NCBI GenBank assembly: GCA_945883235.1
Contig: CAMCXF010000003.1
Coordinates: 92,343 to 156,342, forward strand
Origin: Phenylobacterium deserti
GTDB taxonomy: Bacteria > Pseudomonadota > Alphaproteobacteria > Caulobacterales > Caulobacteraceae
Reading direction: 5' to 3'
Length of the DNA stretch: 64,000 bases
The notes under the pieces are model-generated. The model was not told the DNA's origin. It did no database searches and saw only the letters and a program-made list of their open reading frames with translations. This document shows, in pieces, positions 9,341-17,535 of the stretch. Made by a program: the position numbers and the translations under genes. The stretch's first letter is position 1, and the number at the start of each line of letters is the position of its first letter.

Positions 9341-9396
9341 CCTCCCCCGCACCGCAGAGTGCGGGGGAGGGGGACCGCGGAACGCGGTGGAGGGGG
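9341..9396 (+). repeat. G-rich palindromic repeat, copy 2
   Basis: This is the clearest copy of the family. A perfect 11-bp hairpin, CCTCCCCCGCA / TGCGGGGGAGG (9341-9351 and 9360-9370), is followed by GGG and a second perfect hairpin, ACCGCG-GAA-CGCGGT (9374-9388), then GGAGGGGG. It lies between the antitoxin and the toxin remnant. There is no T-tract, so it is not a classical terminator. Confidence 0.7.
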
Positions 9397-9422
9397 CGTG
9401 GATCAGGCGCGGCGGTCAGGCC

Positions 9423-9666
9423 ATGAGCATCAATCCCGAACCCGTCGTCGACCTGCCGTGACCTTGGCCTCGACGCAGGAGACCACTGGCTGCGCCTGGA
9501 CGAGCTCAACCGCTTTGTCTGGCCAGGGTACGACCTGCGGATCATCCCCGGTCAGGCAGGGGCCCATGCCTACGGAATGCTGCCGAAGGCGCTGTTCGAC
9601 CGCCTGCGCGAGGGGATACTGGCGCGGCAGCGGGCGAGCGCGGGACGGGTGCTGGGGCGGGATTGA
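9423..9666 (+). pseudogene. Remnant of PemK-like growth inhibitor toxin
   Basis: The ATG at 9423 opens MSINPEP, which resembles the start of a family of PemK-like growth inhibitors, but the frame stops after 12 codons. Another frame (no start codon, stop at 9664-9666) then reads GLDAGDHWLRLDELNRFVW, PGYDLRIIPG, AYGMLPKALFDRLREGI and a short basic tail, matching the C-terminal half of that family. The middle part, about 75 residues with the core beta-barrel, is missing and the two pieces are out of frame. I read this as internal deletion plus frameshift. The family match is from memory and needs a search. Confidence 0.55.
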
Positions 9667-9716
9667 GTGGGGGCGGGAAAAGCGAGTGTAGCCCGCGTTC
9701 CCCGCAGGCGCGCTCC

Positions 9717-9828
9717 CCTCAAAAAAAGCTCGTCATTACCCGGCTTGTCCGGGTAACCCATAAACGCCGACGCTCCCGAATGTGCCACAGCGGCGACGCT
9801 TCGACACTATTAGCCAAGCTCGAAATCC
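9717..9828 (+). repeat. REP-like hairpin repeat, copy B
   Basis: This is the second copy of the block at 8868-8978. Its hairpin is TTACCCGG-CTTGT-CCGGGTAA (9736-9756). Compared with copy A, the eighth stem pair has changed from A-T to G-C, a compensatory change that keeps the stem. The flanks CCCATAAACGC and CGCTCCCGAA are conserved. Confidence 0.75.
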
Positions 9829-9932
9829 ACGGGTCACCCCCCGGGGCGCGCCGCTGCGCAGCCCCCTCGGCGCAGGCTCCCAGGAGCCGGATGATGACGA
9901 GCAGAGTTGGGTTCTGATCAGCTTCCTGTCGA

Positions 9933-10193
9933 GCCCTGGACGCCGACCTAACCCGTCAGATCGCCGCCAACTCTGACGCCGCGCCCGACATCGCCCCGTA
10001 GAACGAAGTCCGCGCGATCCGTGCGGCGAGCGGCATGACCCACGCGGGGTTCGCCGCCGCCTGTGAGTTCAGCGTGCGTACCCTCCAGGAATGGGAACGC
10101 GGCGCGAAGCGTCCCGGCGGCCCGGCGGGGACGCTGCTGCGGGCGATCAAGGGCGATCCCGAGGGGTTGCGCAGGGCGCTGGCGGCGGGGTGA
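9933..10193 (+). pseudogene. Broken HTH (XRE/HigA-like) antitoxin
   Basis: In one frame the segment reads ALDADLTRQIAANSD, then an amber codon at 9999-10001. It continues with EVRAIRAASGMTHAGFAAAC, FSVRTLQEWERGAKRP, LLRAIKGDPEGLRRAL and a stop at 10191. This is the C-terminal helix-turn-helix half of a HigA2/NadS-type antitoxin, where the helix SVRTLQEWERG is diagnostic. No start codon precedes the amber stop with recognisable N-terminal sequence. A 52-residue restart at ATG 10035 is possible, but it lacks the first helix. It is a decayed gene, and a frameshifted second copy follows at 10375-10540. Confidence 0.6.
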
Positions 10194-10374
10194 GGGGGTT
10201 GGGTATGGTGTCGCCGAATCTCACATTACGCCCGGTAGTGCTGAACCAACTGTCGCCCGAGAGACTTCGGGGCGGCAGAAGGTGATCGCCAAGCTGGAAC
10301 CGCTCGAGTTGCTGTAGCGAGAGTGAGGGACTGTTGGACCTGTCACTGTATTTCTGAAGCCCGGAGTTCATGGG

Positions 10375-10540
10375 TCGCCGCCGCCTATGACTTCAACCTG
10401 CGCACCCTCCAGGAGGCAACGCGAAGCCAAACGCCCCAGCGGTCCCGCGGGGACGCTGCGGCGGGCAATCAATGGCGATCCCGAGGAGTTGCGCAGGACG
10501 TTGGCGGCTCAGTGAAGGGGATGGGTATGGTGTCGCCGTA
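10375..10540 (+). pseudogene. Second, more degenerate copy of the HTH antitoxin 3' end
   Basis: This segment aligns base by base with 10051-10216: TCGCCGCCGCCT, then the CACCCTCCAGGA block, GGGGACGCTGC and GGCGATCCCGAG, ending in the same GGGTATGGTGTCGCCG. Small deletions and insertions destroy the frame. It represents either a tandem duplication or two independent remnants of paralogous antitoxins. Its last bases also encode, on the opposite strand, the end of the NiCoT transporter gene. Confidence 0.55.
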
Positions 10541-11348
10541 GTTTCGTTGTGCTGTGATGACCATTTCGGTGCCCCCATAGGAGCAGGCCGACAACAGTGA
10601 CGGCCATGCCGACGCCGAGGGCGGTGAACAGTTGGTCCGGGAGCCTGCTGGCATCGGACAGGATAAGGCCCGCCAGAGCATAGCCGGCCATTCCGAACGA
10701 CATGGCGACAATCAACCAGCCGACCCCTCTGCGATAGCGTCGCACGCGATCGGGGTCACCCTGATCGCGGAGCAGGCTCGCAATGATGCGGCTGTCGGCC
10801 GTATCGGTCAGGATCATGCCCAGCGCAAACACTGCGGCAACGGTCGCCGCACCGCCGACGCCTGCCGTCGACGAGGCGGCAAGGCCCCAAGCTGCGGCTT
10901 GGGTGGCCGTATCGAACACCAGGCCGAAAACAATCCCGGTGGTGATCACCGCCAGCGGATGCGAACTGCTTCGCACGGCGCGCGGGATCAAACCCTGCCG
11001 CCACCCCACCGGAGTGTAGGCGCCCGGGCGGCGCAAGGCCAGAAAGTTCAAGGCGCCGACGAGTATCAGCAAGCCAATGACCGCCCAGTCGATCGCCGCG
11101 CTCGCCCAATCCGGCCAAGCAAGCCGGGGAAACAATGCGGCGACGCCTATGGCCACTGCAGCCACGGACAAGCTATGGCCAATCGCGAAAAGCGTGCCCG
11201 TCCAAGGTGCCCAGCACGGCCGCTCTTCTGTGGCGCGAAAGGTAAGGTTATCGACAACGGCTATGTGGTCAGGATCGAGGCCATGTCTCAAACCCAGCAG
11301 CAGAACCAGGCCAAGCGCCGGGCCTGTCAGCAGTCCTGGATCACTCAC
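10509..11348 (-). CDS. NiCoT-family metal transporter in a Zur-type operon
   Basis: The 279-residue inner-membrane protein has about eight hydrophobic helices and the family motifs. [10 protein letters not shown] corresponds to the HX4DH metal-selectivity motif, [11 protein letters not shown] to the second motif, [10 protein letters not shown] to the third and [13 protein letters not shown] to the fourth. Known NiCoT proteins import Ni2+ or Co2+. The GTG start overlaps the upstream COG0523 GTPase by four bases (GTGA), so it is the last gene of an operon behind a Zur box. Zinc import, or import of a metal that replaces zinc, is therefore the working inference. The last residues ([10 protein letters not shown]) are encoded inside the HTH-remnant repeat, so the native C-terminus has probably been replaced. 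Confidence 0.85.
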   Translation of the reverse strand: MSDPGLLTGPALGLVLLLGLRHGLDPDHIAVVDNLTFRATEERPCWAPWTGTLFAIGHSLSVAAVAIGVAALFPRLAWPDWASAAIDWAVIGLLILVGALNFLALRRPGAYTPVGWRQGLIPRAVRSSSHPLAVITTGIVFGLVFDTATQAAAWGLAASSTAGVGGAATVAAVFALGMILTDTADSRIIASLLRDQGDPDRVRRYRRGVGWLIVAMSFGMAGYALAGLILSDASRLPDQLFTALGVGMAVTVVGLLLWGHRNGHHSTTKLRRHHTHPLH

Positions 11349-12313
11349 CGGATGACGCAGGCTTCAAAACCCGCCTTCAGCCGTTCAGCCGGCAGATCGC
11401 GGCCGATGAAGACCGCCCGCGAAACCCGGACCTCATCGTCTCGCCAAGGCCTCTGCAGATCGACGTCCAGCAACATGTGCACGCCTTGGAACACCAGGCG
11501 ACGATCCTGTCCGGCGATATGCAGGATGCCTTTCCAGCGCAGAATGTCTTGACCCAGGTCGGATGCAATGGACGAAACCCAAGCCCGCGCACGGTTGGAA
11601 TCAAGCGGCTTGTCCAGACTCATTGAAACCGAGACCACGGCCTCATCGTGCTCGTGCTCGTCTTCGCCCAGAAAGCCCGGCTCGATTTCCAGAATGCGAT
11701 CCAGATCAAACGCACCCAGGTTCAACAGGTCTGCGATCTCGATCTCACAGTTCCGGGTGGGTACAATCCGCGCCGTCGGGTTCATCCTGGCGATCAACGT
11801 CTGAAGGCGGGCAACCTCGGCGGATGACACAAGGTCGATCTTGTTCAGCAGGATGACGTCGGCAAAGGCGATCTGCTCGGCGGCCTCGTGGCTGTCAGCC
11901 AGACGGGCTTCAAGGTGCATGGCGTCCACGACGGTCAGAATTGCGTCCAGTCGGGTGCGCTGACGGACTTCATCGTCGACAAAGAAGGTCTGCGCCACAG
12001 GCGCAGGATCGGCCAGTCCCGTTGTCTCTATCAGGATGCCGTCGAACCCGCCTTTGCGCTTCATCAGTCCGTTTAGAATACGGATCAGATCACCTCGCAC
12101 GGTGCAACAGATGCAGCCGTTGTTCATCTCGAACACTTCCTCGTCGGCGCCCACAACAAGGTCGTTGTCGATGCCGAGTTCGCCAAATTCATTGACGATC
12201 ACGGCGTACCGCTTGCCGTGGTTCTCGGTAAGGATGCGATTGAGCAGGGTCGTCTTGCCGGCGCCGAGATAGCCGGTAAGCACTGTGACGGGGATCGTTG
12301 CGGCGGGCGGCAT
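11345..12313 (-). CDS. COG0523 (CobW-like) GTPase, metal chaperone
   Basis: This G3E-family GTPase probably delivers a metal to a client. The 322-residue protein has the Walker [13 protein letters not shown], the metal-binding CxCC motif in [12 protein letters not shown], the G3-like [10 protein letters not shown] and the NKID motif. A short acidic/His segment (GEDEHEHDE) precedes the CobW C-terminal domain. I chose ATG 12313 because it follows the stop of the small upstream gene with one base between (TGA-A-ATG) and has GGAG nine bases before it. A longer frame from 12361 would overlap that gene by 47 bp. It overlaps the NiCoT gene by four bases. Confidence 0.9.
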   Translation of the reverse strand: MPPAATIPVTVLTGYLGAGKTTLLNRILTENHGKRYAVIVNEFGELGIDNDLVVGADEEVFEMNNGCICCTVRGDLIRILNGLMKRKGGFDGILIETTGLADPAPVAQTFFVDDEVRQRTRLDAILTVVDAMHLEARLADSHEAAEQIAFADVILLNKIDLVSSAEVARLQTLIARMNPTARIVPTRNCEIEIADLLNLGAFDLDRILEIEPGFLGEDEHEHDEAVVSVSMSLDKPLDSNRARAWVSSIASDLGQDILRWKGILHIAGQDRRLVFQGVHMLLDVDLQRPWRDDEVRVSRAVFIGRDLPAERLKAGFEACVIR

Positions 12314-12314
12314 T

Positions 12315-12539
12315 TCAGAGGTCTCCAATTCGGTATCGGTGTGCGGCTGCGCGAGTGACACGGTCCTGCATCACGCCCTCGAAGGTCGTCTGGCGGCGCA
12401 AGTTCGATGGGTCAGCATTGGCCGGGCAAACGCCCGGCGGCTCGTAGTGGTCGCTGTCGCAATCGCGATGCGGCGTAGCCACAGTCTGCCGCGTCGCCTC
12501 CGGCGTGGGACGAGGGTGCAGGCTGTCTCGCGGCATCAT
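12315..12539 (-). CDS. Small His/Cys-containing protein, Zur-type operon
   Basis: I do not recognise this 74-residue protein. It has no signal peptide or membrane segment. A His24-x2-Cys27-x3-His31-x6-Cys38 pattern ([15 protein letters not shown]) could coordinate a metal, and a basic C-terminal half follows ([18 protein letters not shown]). Context is the main support. Its ATG overlaps the zigA stop in ATGA, and its own stop is followed by the next GTPase start after one base, so all three genes are translationally coupled. It fills what would otherwise be the only gap in this operon. It may be a zinc-responsive chaperone or adaptor for the GTPases, or a spurious frame. Confidence 0.55.
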   Translation of the reverse strand: MMPRDSLHPRPTPEATRQTVATPHRDCDSDHYEPPGVCPANADPSNLRRQTTFEGVMQDRVTRAAAHRYRIGDL

Positions 12540-13741
12540 GCAGCCTCAACCTCGCGGCCCCACACCGGGAACGGATCGGAGAGTTTGCCCCAGCCCCTGA
12601 CCCCGCGCTGAACCTCGGTCGGCGTGAGCAGTGCGCTGTCCAGCATCGCGGTCAAAGCCGCCTGATCCATATCTTTGCCGATCAGGACCAGTTCCTGTCG
12701 CCGATCACCGTGGGGCTGACGCCATACAGTCGCCAAGGCTGCCCGCGAGTCCGCGTCCTGGGGTCGCCGTTCCGGCGGGATGGCCGCCCACCAGTAGCCG
12801 CCCCACTCGTGGCTCACCACCGCACCGGCCTGGCTCCAGGTTCCCACCTGGTTCATTCGTGTGGCGAGCCAGAAAAACCCTTTTGATCGCCAGACACCCG
12901 GCCATTCCCGGTTAAACACGTCCATTAGCCGATCAGGATGAAACGGTCGGCGAGCGCGGTAGATGAAGCTGTTGACACCGTACTCTTCGGTTTCCGGGGT
13001 CTTTCCGAATTCAAGGGCCTGCCGCCAGCCTGCGGCACTCTGCGCCTTCAGCATATCGAACCGCCCGGTATCGAGAACCTCGCTGAGCGGCACCTGCCCA
13101 TTCTCCGCCGACACGATACGCGCGCCGGGATTCAACATGCGGCAGATCGCCTTCACCTCGCGGAGCGCCTGCGATGTGACCAGATCAACTTTGCTCAGAA
13201 CGATGACATCCGCGAATTCGATCTGGTCAACGAGCAGGTTGACCACTGTACGGACATCACCCTCGCCAAGGCTCTCGCCACGGTCGGCGAGGAAATCTCG
13301 ACTGGCGTAGTCCCGGTGAAAATTGAAGGCATCCACCACAGTCACCATGGTGTCGAGCCGAGATACATCGCGCAGCGAGTCCCCAGATTCCTCGATGAAG
13401 TCGAACGTAGCGGCGACGGGCATCGGCTCGGAGATACCCGTGGACTCGATTAGCAGGTAGTCGAACCGCCCTTCGCCCGCGAGCCGACGCACCTCAGCGA
13501 GCAGATCTTCACGCAGGGTGCAGCAGATGCAGCCATTGCTCATCTCAACCAGGCGCTCTTCGGTCCGCGAAAGACCGGCATCGCCACCCCGGACCAGCGC
13601 GGCGTCGATGTTCACCTCGCTCATATCGTTCACAATCACCGCAACGCGTTTGCCTTCACGGTTGCGCAGAATGTGGTTCAACAGGGTGGTCTTCCCGGCC
13701 CCCAGGAATCCGGAGAGCACCGTCACCGGCAACTGGCGCAT
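12536..13741 (-). CDS. zigA: ZigA-like zinc metallochaperone GTPase
   Basis: This COG0523 GTPase of 401 residues matches the ZigA subgroup in length and motifs. These are Walker [13 protein letters not shown] at residues 11-22, [29 protein letters not shown] with the metal-binding Cx[17 protein letters not shown], the long insertion with [13 protein letters not shown], and LSKVDLV. The C-terminal CobW domain follows. ZigA proteins are Zur-repressed and help supply zinc to clients under starvation. Here a near-perfect Zur operator lies 17 bp before the ATG. It is the first gene of the four-gene operon running to 10509. Confidence 0.85.
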   Translation of the reverse strand: MRQLPVTVLSGFLGAGKTTLLNHILRNREGKRVAVIVNDMSEVNIDAALVRGGDAGLSRTEERLVEMSNGCICCTLREDLLAEVRRLAGEGRFDYLLIESTGISEPMPVAATFDFIEESGDSLRDVSRLDTMVTVVDAFNFHRDYASRDFLADRGESLGEGDVRTVVNLLVDQIEFADVIVLSKVDLVTSQALREVKAICRMLNPGARIVSAENGQVPLSEVLDTGRFDMLKAQSAAGWRQALEFGKTPETEEYGVNSFIYRARRPFHPDRLMDVFNREWPGVWRSKGFFWLATRMNQVGTWSQAGAVVSHEWGGYWWAAIPPERRPQDADSRAALATVWRQPHGDRRQELVLIGKDMDQAALTAMLDSALLTPTEVQRGVRGWGKLSDPFPVWGREVEAA

Positions 13742-13758
13742 AGCCCGACCTTTCCAAC

Positions 13759-13777
13759 AATGTTATGTTATAACATT
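13759..13777. promoter_or_regulatory. Zur operator
   Basis: AATGTTAT-GTT-ATAACATT is a perfect 8-3-8 inverted repeat. It matches the proteobacterial Zur consensus (half-site AATGTTAT, partner ATAACATT). It lies 17 bp upstream of zigA, where a bound repressor would block transcription or early elongation. The A/T-rich palindrome stands out sharply from the GC-rich background. Confidence 0.85.
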
Positions 13778-13991
13778 GCATTGCTGGAGTTTAGGCGCAA
13801 CGAATATCAACGGAGGGAGCGGGCTGTCAGACGGTTCTGTCGGAAATGTCAGATCAAAGCCGCCGAGGGTGCTGGCAGTGCAAGGGCAACTCGTCTCAAG
13901 CAATGTCCGCTTTCCCCCCATCTGAGACGTTCACAACGTCTGCTTTCGGGGTGTTCCTAAGTCCCAACAGCCAAGCTCGCTACATGCCGAC

Positions 13992-15587
13992 CTACCGCAC
14001 GATCCTGTAGATCGAATTCTCCACGTCTGACGCCAGATAGATCACCCCGGTCTCGCCGACGGCGATGCCGGCTCCGGTCAAGCCGGGCTGGGTTTCGAAG
14101 CCGACGGGGAGGTTGTCGATCACTTGCTTCCGGGTGCCGGTTTTGGGGTCGATCTCGATGATACGGCGGGCCCCGACCTCCAGGACCAGGACCTGGCCGG
14201 TGGTGGTGACGGCGATGGCTTTGGGGCGGTTAAGGCCCTCGGCCAGGGTGGTAGAAGCGCCAGTGGCGGGGTCAACCCGGGTCACGCGCCCGGCGTCGAT
14301 CTCGGCGACCAGGATTGAGCCATCGGCGGCCATCGCCAGGCCGGCGGGACCCTTCAGGCCGCTGCGCAGGACGGTGCGGACGTCGCCGCGCACCTGGACC
14401 AGATTGCCGCTGCCGATCTCGGCGACCATCAGCGAGCCGCCCGGCATCATGATCGCGTCGGCGGGGACCTTGAAGTCGCCCATCAGCGCGGTGCTCTTGC
14501 CGGTGGTCTGGTCGAAGACCTGCACGGTGCCGGTGGCGACGCCCGACAGGTAAACGCTGTTGCCGCTGACGCTGACGCCGGTGGGGTAGTCGAGGTGGGT
14601 GGGGCCGTGGGCGCGCGCGATGTCGGTGACCTTGCCGGTGGTGCCGTCCACGGAACGATAGGCGAAGACGTCGGCCACATAGAGGGTGTCGTGGCCGTCC
14701 TTGCTGGTCACGGCGATGTCAGCGGGAATGGCAAGGCCGCCGCCCGGCACCACCTGGCGCAGGGCGCCGGTTTTGACATTGACCTCCTGGATGCCGTTGT
14801 CGGCCATGTTGGAGACAAACACGCGGTCGTCTCGGCTGACGGCGATGTTGTCCAGCGAGCTGGAGAGCTGGGCGACCTTGGTCTTGCTGCCGGTCTTGAT
14901 ATCGACGGCGAACAGCTCGCCGCTCTCCGTGGCGATCACATAGAGCACGTTCCTGGAGTTGAACTTGGCGGCGGCCGGGGTCTTGAAGCCGTCGGCGACC
15001 ACGGTGACCGCGCCGGTATCGGGGTTGATCTTGACCACCTGGTTCTTGAACCACAGTGGGCCGTAGAGCATGCCGTCGGGTCCCGGCGCGAAGCTGTTGA
15101 ACCCGCCGACCGGGCCGGTGATGGCGCGGGGTGGTTTGATGCCTTTGGGGTCAAGCTCCCACACCCCGTCGCCCTGGAAGACCTGACCGAGGAACAGGCG
15201 TTTGCCGTCGCGGCTGAAGGCGATGGAATTGGCCCCGGGCATGTCCTTGGCCAGCACCGTGACAGGGCCGTTGCCGATACGGCTGCGGACGAGGCTGGCC
15301 GAGATCGAGGTCCAGACGACCTGGCCGCCGGGGCCAAAAGCCATGTCATCGGCCATGCCCTCAGGAGGCTTTTCGATGACGCGAATGGCCCCGGTGTCGA
15401 CATTGACGCCGTAGAGGGTCTGGCCGACCACGCTGCCGGCATAGAGCTCGCCAGACGGCGCGAACTTGATGCCGTGGACACCCTTGAAGGCGGAGCCTTG
15501 GACCAGTTTGGTGATCGTCTGCGCCTGGGCGGGCTCTGCGGAACCAAGCGACAGAACAAGGCCGACACACAGTCCGAATTTAAGCAT
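13992..15587 (-). CDS. Secreted SMP-30/NHL-type beta-propeller protein
   Basis: The 531-residue exported protein has a Sec signal peptide (MLKFGLCVGLVLSLG ... AQAQ). It then has a series of blade-like repeats with the pattern ssGxLYxxxxxxxxIyxVDxxTGaxxxV (for example GELYAGSVVGQTLYGVN and RVTRVDPATGAS), typical of the SMP-30/gluconolactonase/LRE or NHL beta-propellers. The ATG at 15587 has GGGAGGG in the correct place, so the longer frame to 15809 is not the start. No lactonase metal ligands can be assigned with confidence, so the substrate is unknown. Confidence 0.75.
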   Translation of the reverse strand: MLKFGLCVGLVLSLGSAEPAQAQTITKLVQGSAFKGVHGIKFAPSGELYAGSVVGQTLYGVNVDTGAIRVIEKPPEGMADDMAFGPGGQVVWTSISASLVRSRIGNGPVTVLAKDMPGANSIAFSRDGKRLFLGQVFQGDGVWELDPKGIKPPRAITGPVGGFNSFAPGPDGMLYGPLWFKNQVVKINPDTGAVTVVADGFKTPAAAKFNSRNVLYVIATESGELFAVDIKTGSKTKVAQLSSSLDNIAVSRDDRVFVSNMADNGIQEVNVKTGALRQVVPGGGLAIPADIAVTSKDGHDTLYVADVFAYRSVDGTTGKVTDIARAHGPTHLDYPTGVSVSGNSVYLSGVATGTVQVFDQTTGKSTALMGDFKVPADAIMMPGGSLMVAEIGSGNLVQVRGDVRTVLRSGLKGPAGLAMAADGSILVAEIDAGRVTRVDPATGASTTLAEGLNRPKAIAVTTTGQVLVLEVGARRIIEIDPKTGTRKQVIDNLPVGFETQPGLTGAGIAVGETGVIYLASDVENSIYRIVR

Positions 15588-16016
15588 GCGACCCTCCCAG
15601 GTCATTCCTGCCCTGGCACGGTAGAAAGCTTGGGGGATTGAAGGAAGCGGGACACGAGCACATCCTTCGCACCCGCCTCCCTCAATCGCCGACGATCTGC
15701 TCCACTCCGATCCTGGAATATGACATATGTAATTTACAATAAGGTTAAGCGGTAGAGAGGCGGGATATAGATCCGGGCGACATAGCTGGCCGCCAACGGC
15801 GCGCGCCACCTTGCCCTTTATCCAGGAGCACTATGACCCCAATTCAGGCCCGCTTACTGTCCACTTGATTATAGACCTACTTGTGACAAACGCCGGAATC
15901 AAACTGCCTTGCAAACTGGCGAAGCCGGGCTGGCCCCACTGGGCGGTTCCGCGTATTCAGCCAAAGCTGCAGGAAGCCGGAGCGTTCCATGGGGCTACGG
16001 AAAAGGGACGTGATCC
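15588..16016. other. Intergenic region with an AT-rich dyad
   Basis: This 429-bp region lies between two minus-strand genes and must hold the promoter of the beta-propeller gene. A dyad TGTAA-T-TTACA at 15728-15738 lies in a locally AT-rich patch and could be a TetR-type operator. A 17-base string (15875-15891) recurs inverted at 40494-40510. I see no coding frame with family resemblance. Confidence 0.4.
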
Positions 16017-16868
16017 CTATCTCCGTTTCGCCAGTGTCCCCTCCAGCCACGCCACCAGATCGCCCACCACCTCGGCGCGGTTGGTCTCGTTCAGCATCTC
16101 GTGGCGGCCGCCGGGATAGACCTTGAGCGTCACGTCTAGGCCCGCGGCGCGGTAGGCCGTGATCAGGGGGGTGAGGCGTTCCAGTTTCTGGTTGATGGGG
16201 TCCTCGTCGCCCACGAACACATAGACGGGCAGGCCGGGCTTTACGGCTGCCAGCGCGGTCGGCGTGGCCCCGCGCTCGCGCAGGGCCGCGAAGCTCGTGG
16301 CACTGCCCTCGGTAAACTGGATGCCGCAGAAGGGGTCGGCGATGTAGCGGTCAACCTCGGCGGCGTCGCGGCTCAGCCAGTCGTAAGGCGTGCGTGGGTT
16401 GGAGTAGACGCTGTTGGGGCCGCCTTTCAAGCGGGGGCCGGGGCCTGCGGTGCCCGACAGCACCAGGGCGTCGATCAGCCCGGAGTGGTCCAGCAGGTAA
16501 GCCTGGGCGAACATGGCGCCCATCGAATGGCCCATCAGCACCAGTGGCAGGTCGGGGTGCTCGGCCCGCGCGCGGCGGGAGAGGACGGCCATGTCATCCA
16601 CCGCGGCGGGCGCGCCGCCGGGACCGAAGTCGCCCAGCCTGCTCATGCCCGAGGTCTGGCCGTGGCCCCGGTGGTCGGCGGTATAGATCACCCAGCCGGC
16701 CGGCATCACGGGACCCAAGGGGCCGAAGTAGCGCCCTGCGTGCTCGCCGGCACCGTGGGCCAACTGAAGCACGCCCCGGGGTTGGACATCCGGGTCGCGC
16801 CAGAGGAATCCGGCCAGGCCGGTGCCGTCCGCGCCCTCGTAGCGGAACCGCGTTTTGGTGGCACCCAT
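16017..16868 (-). CDS. Alpha/beta hydrolase, monoacylglycerol lipase type
   Basis: This 283-residue hydrolase is predicted to be cytoplasmic, as no signal peptide is visible. The oxyanion segment is LAHGAGEHAGRY and the nucleophile elbow is GHSMG. The acid is in VFVGDEDPIN and the histidine is in GGRHEML, the order expected for the serine aminopeptidase S33/monoglyceride lipase group (Hydrolase_4). The ATG at 16868 has AGGAG seven bases upstream. The longer frame to 16949 would run into the OmpW-like gene. It follows that gene by 64 bp, possibly in one transcript. The substrate is unknown. Confidence 0.85.
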   Translation of the reverse strand: MGATKTRFRYEGADGTGLAGFLWRDPDVQPRGVLQLAHGAGEHAGRYFGPLGPVMPAGWVIYTADHRGHGQTSGMSRLGDFGPGGAPAAVDDMAVLSRRARAEHPDLPLVLMGHSMGAMFAQAYLLDHSGLIDALVLSGTAGPGPRLKGGPNSVYSNPRTPYDWLSRDAAEVDRYIADPFCGIQFTEGSATSFAALRERGATPTALAAVKPGLPVYVFVGDEDPINQKLERLTPLITAYRAAGLDVTLKVYPGGRHEMLNETNRAEVVGDLVAWLEGTLAKRR

Positions 16869-16932
16869 GGTGAGCTCCTGGTGGCCGGTGAAGCTGAGCA
16901 GTGGCGGACAGGATACCCGGTCTCCGTGGCTC

Positions 16933-17535
16933 TCAACACCCCTTGCCACCGTGCCCGGTCCGGGGCGTGGCCGCCGATCGGGGCGGCCAGAATTTGTAGC
17001 CGACGCCCGCCGAGACCACCCAGGGGTCCAGGTTGACTTTGGACTTCAGGGTTCCGCCGCTGATGCTGGCTCTTGTGTCGAAGAATACCTTCTTGACGTC
17101 GACGTTGGCGCTCCAGGGGCCGCCGACCGCGACGTCGACGCCGGTCTGCAGGGCGTAGCCGAAGCCGTCCTTCAGTTTGACGCTAAAGCCGTTCCGGTTC
17201 TTGCCGTTGTGGAACAGCATGTAGTGCACGCCCACTCCGACATACGGGCTGACCTGGGCGGCAGGCGCGAATTGGTACTGCAGGGAGACCACCGGCGGCA
17301 GCACCCAGGTCTTGTGGACGGTCAGGTCAGTGGCAGGGCCCCGGGCGCGGACCTGGTGCTCGGTGGTGGTGGCGATCACCTCGACGGCCACATGGTCGCT
17401 GAGGAAGTACGACAGGCCGATGGAAGGCTTGTAGTTCGAATTGCCGATGACCAGCGCAATGCGCAGGCCCGCGGCGTTAGCCTGGCCGATGGCCATGCAT
17501 AGAACGAGCCCGACCGCGATAACGACGCTGCGCAT
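16933..17535 (-). CDS. OmpW-like outer-membrane protein with altered ends
   Basis: The 200-residue protein has a signal peptide (about 22 residues). It then has OmpW-type strands: IGLSYFLSDHVAVEV, LPPVVSLQYQF, SPYVGVGVHYMLF, NVDVKKVFF and WVVSAGVGYKF. Two things are odd. The usual N-terminal 25-30 residues before the first long strand are replaced by RIALVIGNSNYK, a string typical of caspase-like peptidases. And the expected terminal Phe (F182) is followed by TGG and 17 further residues, as if a TGA or TAG stop had mutated. Correct barrel insertion is therefore doubtful. Confidence 0.7.
   Translation of the reverse strand: MRSVVIAVGLVLCMAIGQANAAGLRIALVIGNSNYKPSIGLSYFLSDHVAVEVIATTTEHQVRARGPATDLTVHKTWVLPPVVSLQYQFAPAAQVSPYVGVGVHYMLFHNGKNRNGFSVKLKDGFGYALQTGVDVAVGGPWSANVDVKKVFFDTRASISGGTLKSKVNLDPWVVSAGVGYKFWPPRSAATPRTGHGGKGC

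Noticed and set aside
13742..13991. Cobalamin riboswitch upstream of the GTPase/NiCoT operon
   Set aside because: The CobW name suggests B12, but no B12-box is seen. The Zur palindrome explains the regulation better.
14595..15641. A 348-codon frame antisense to the beta-propeller gene
   Set aside because: It is a mirror of the repeated blades, rich in Gly/Ala/Asp/His, with no homology that I recognise.
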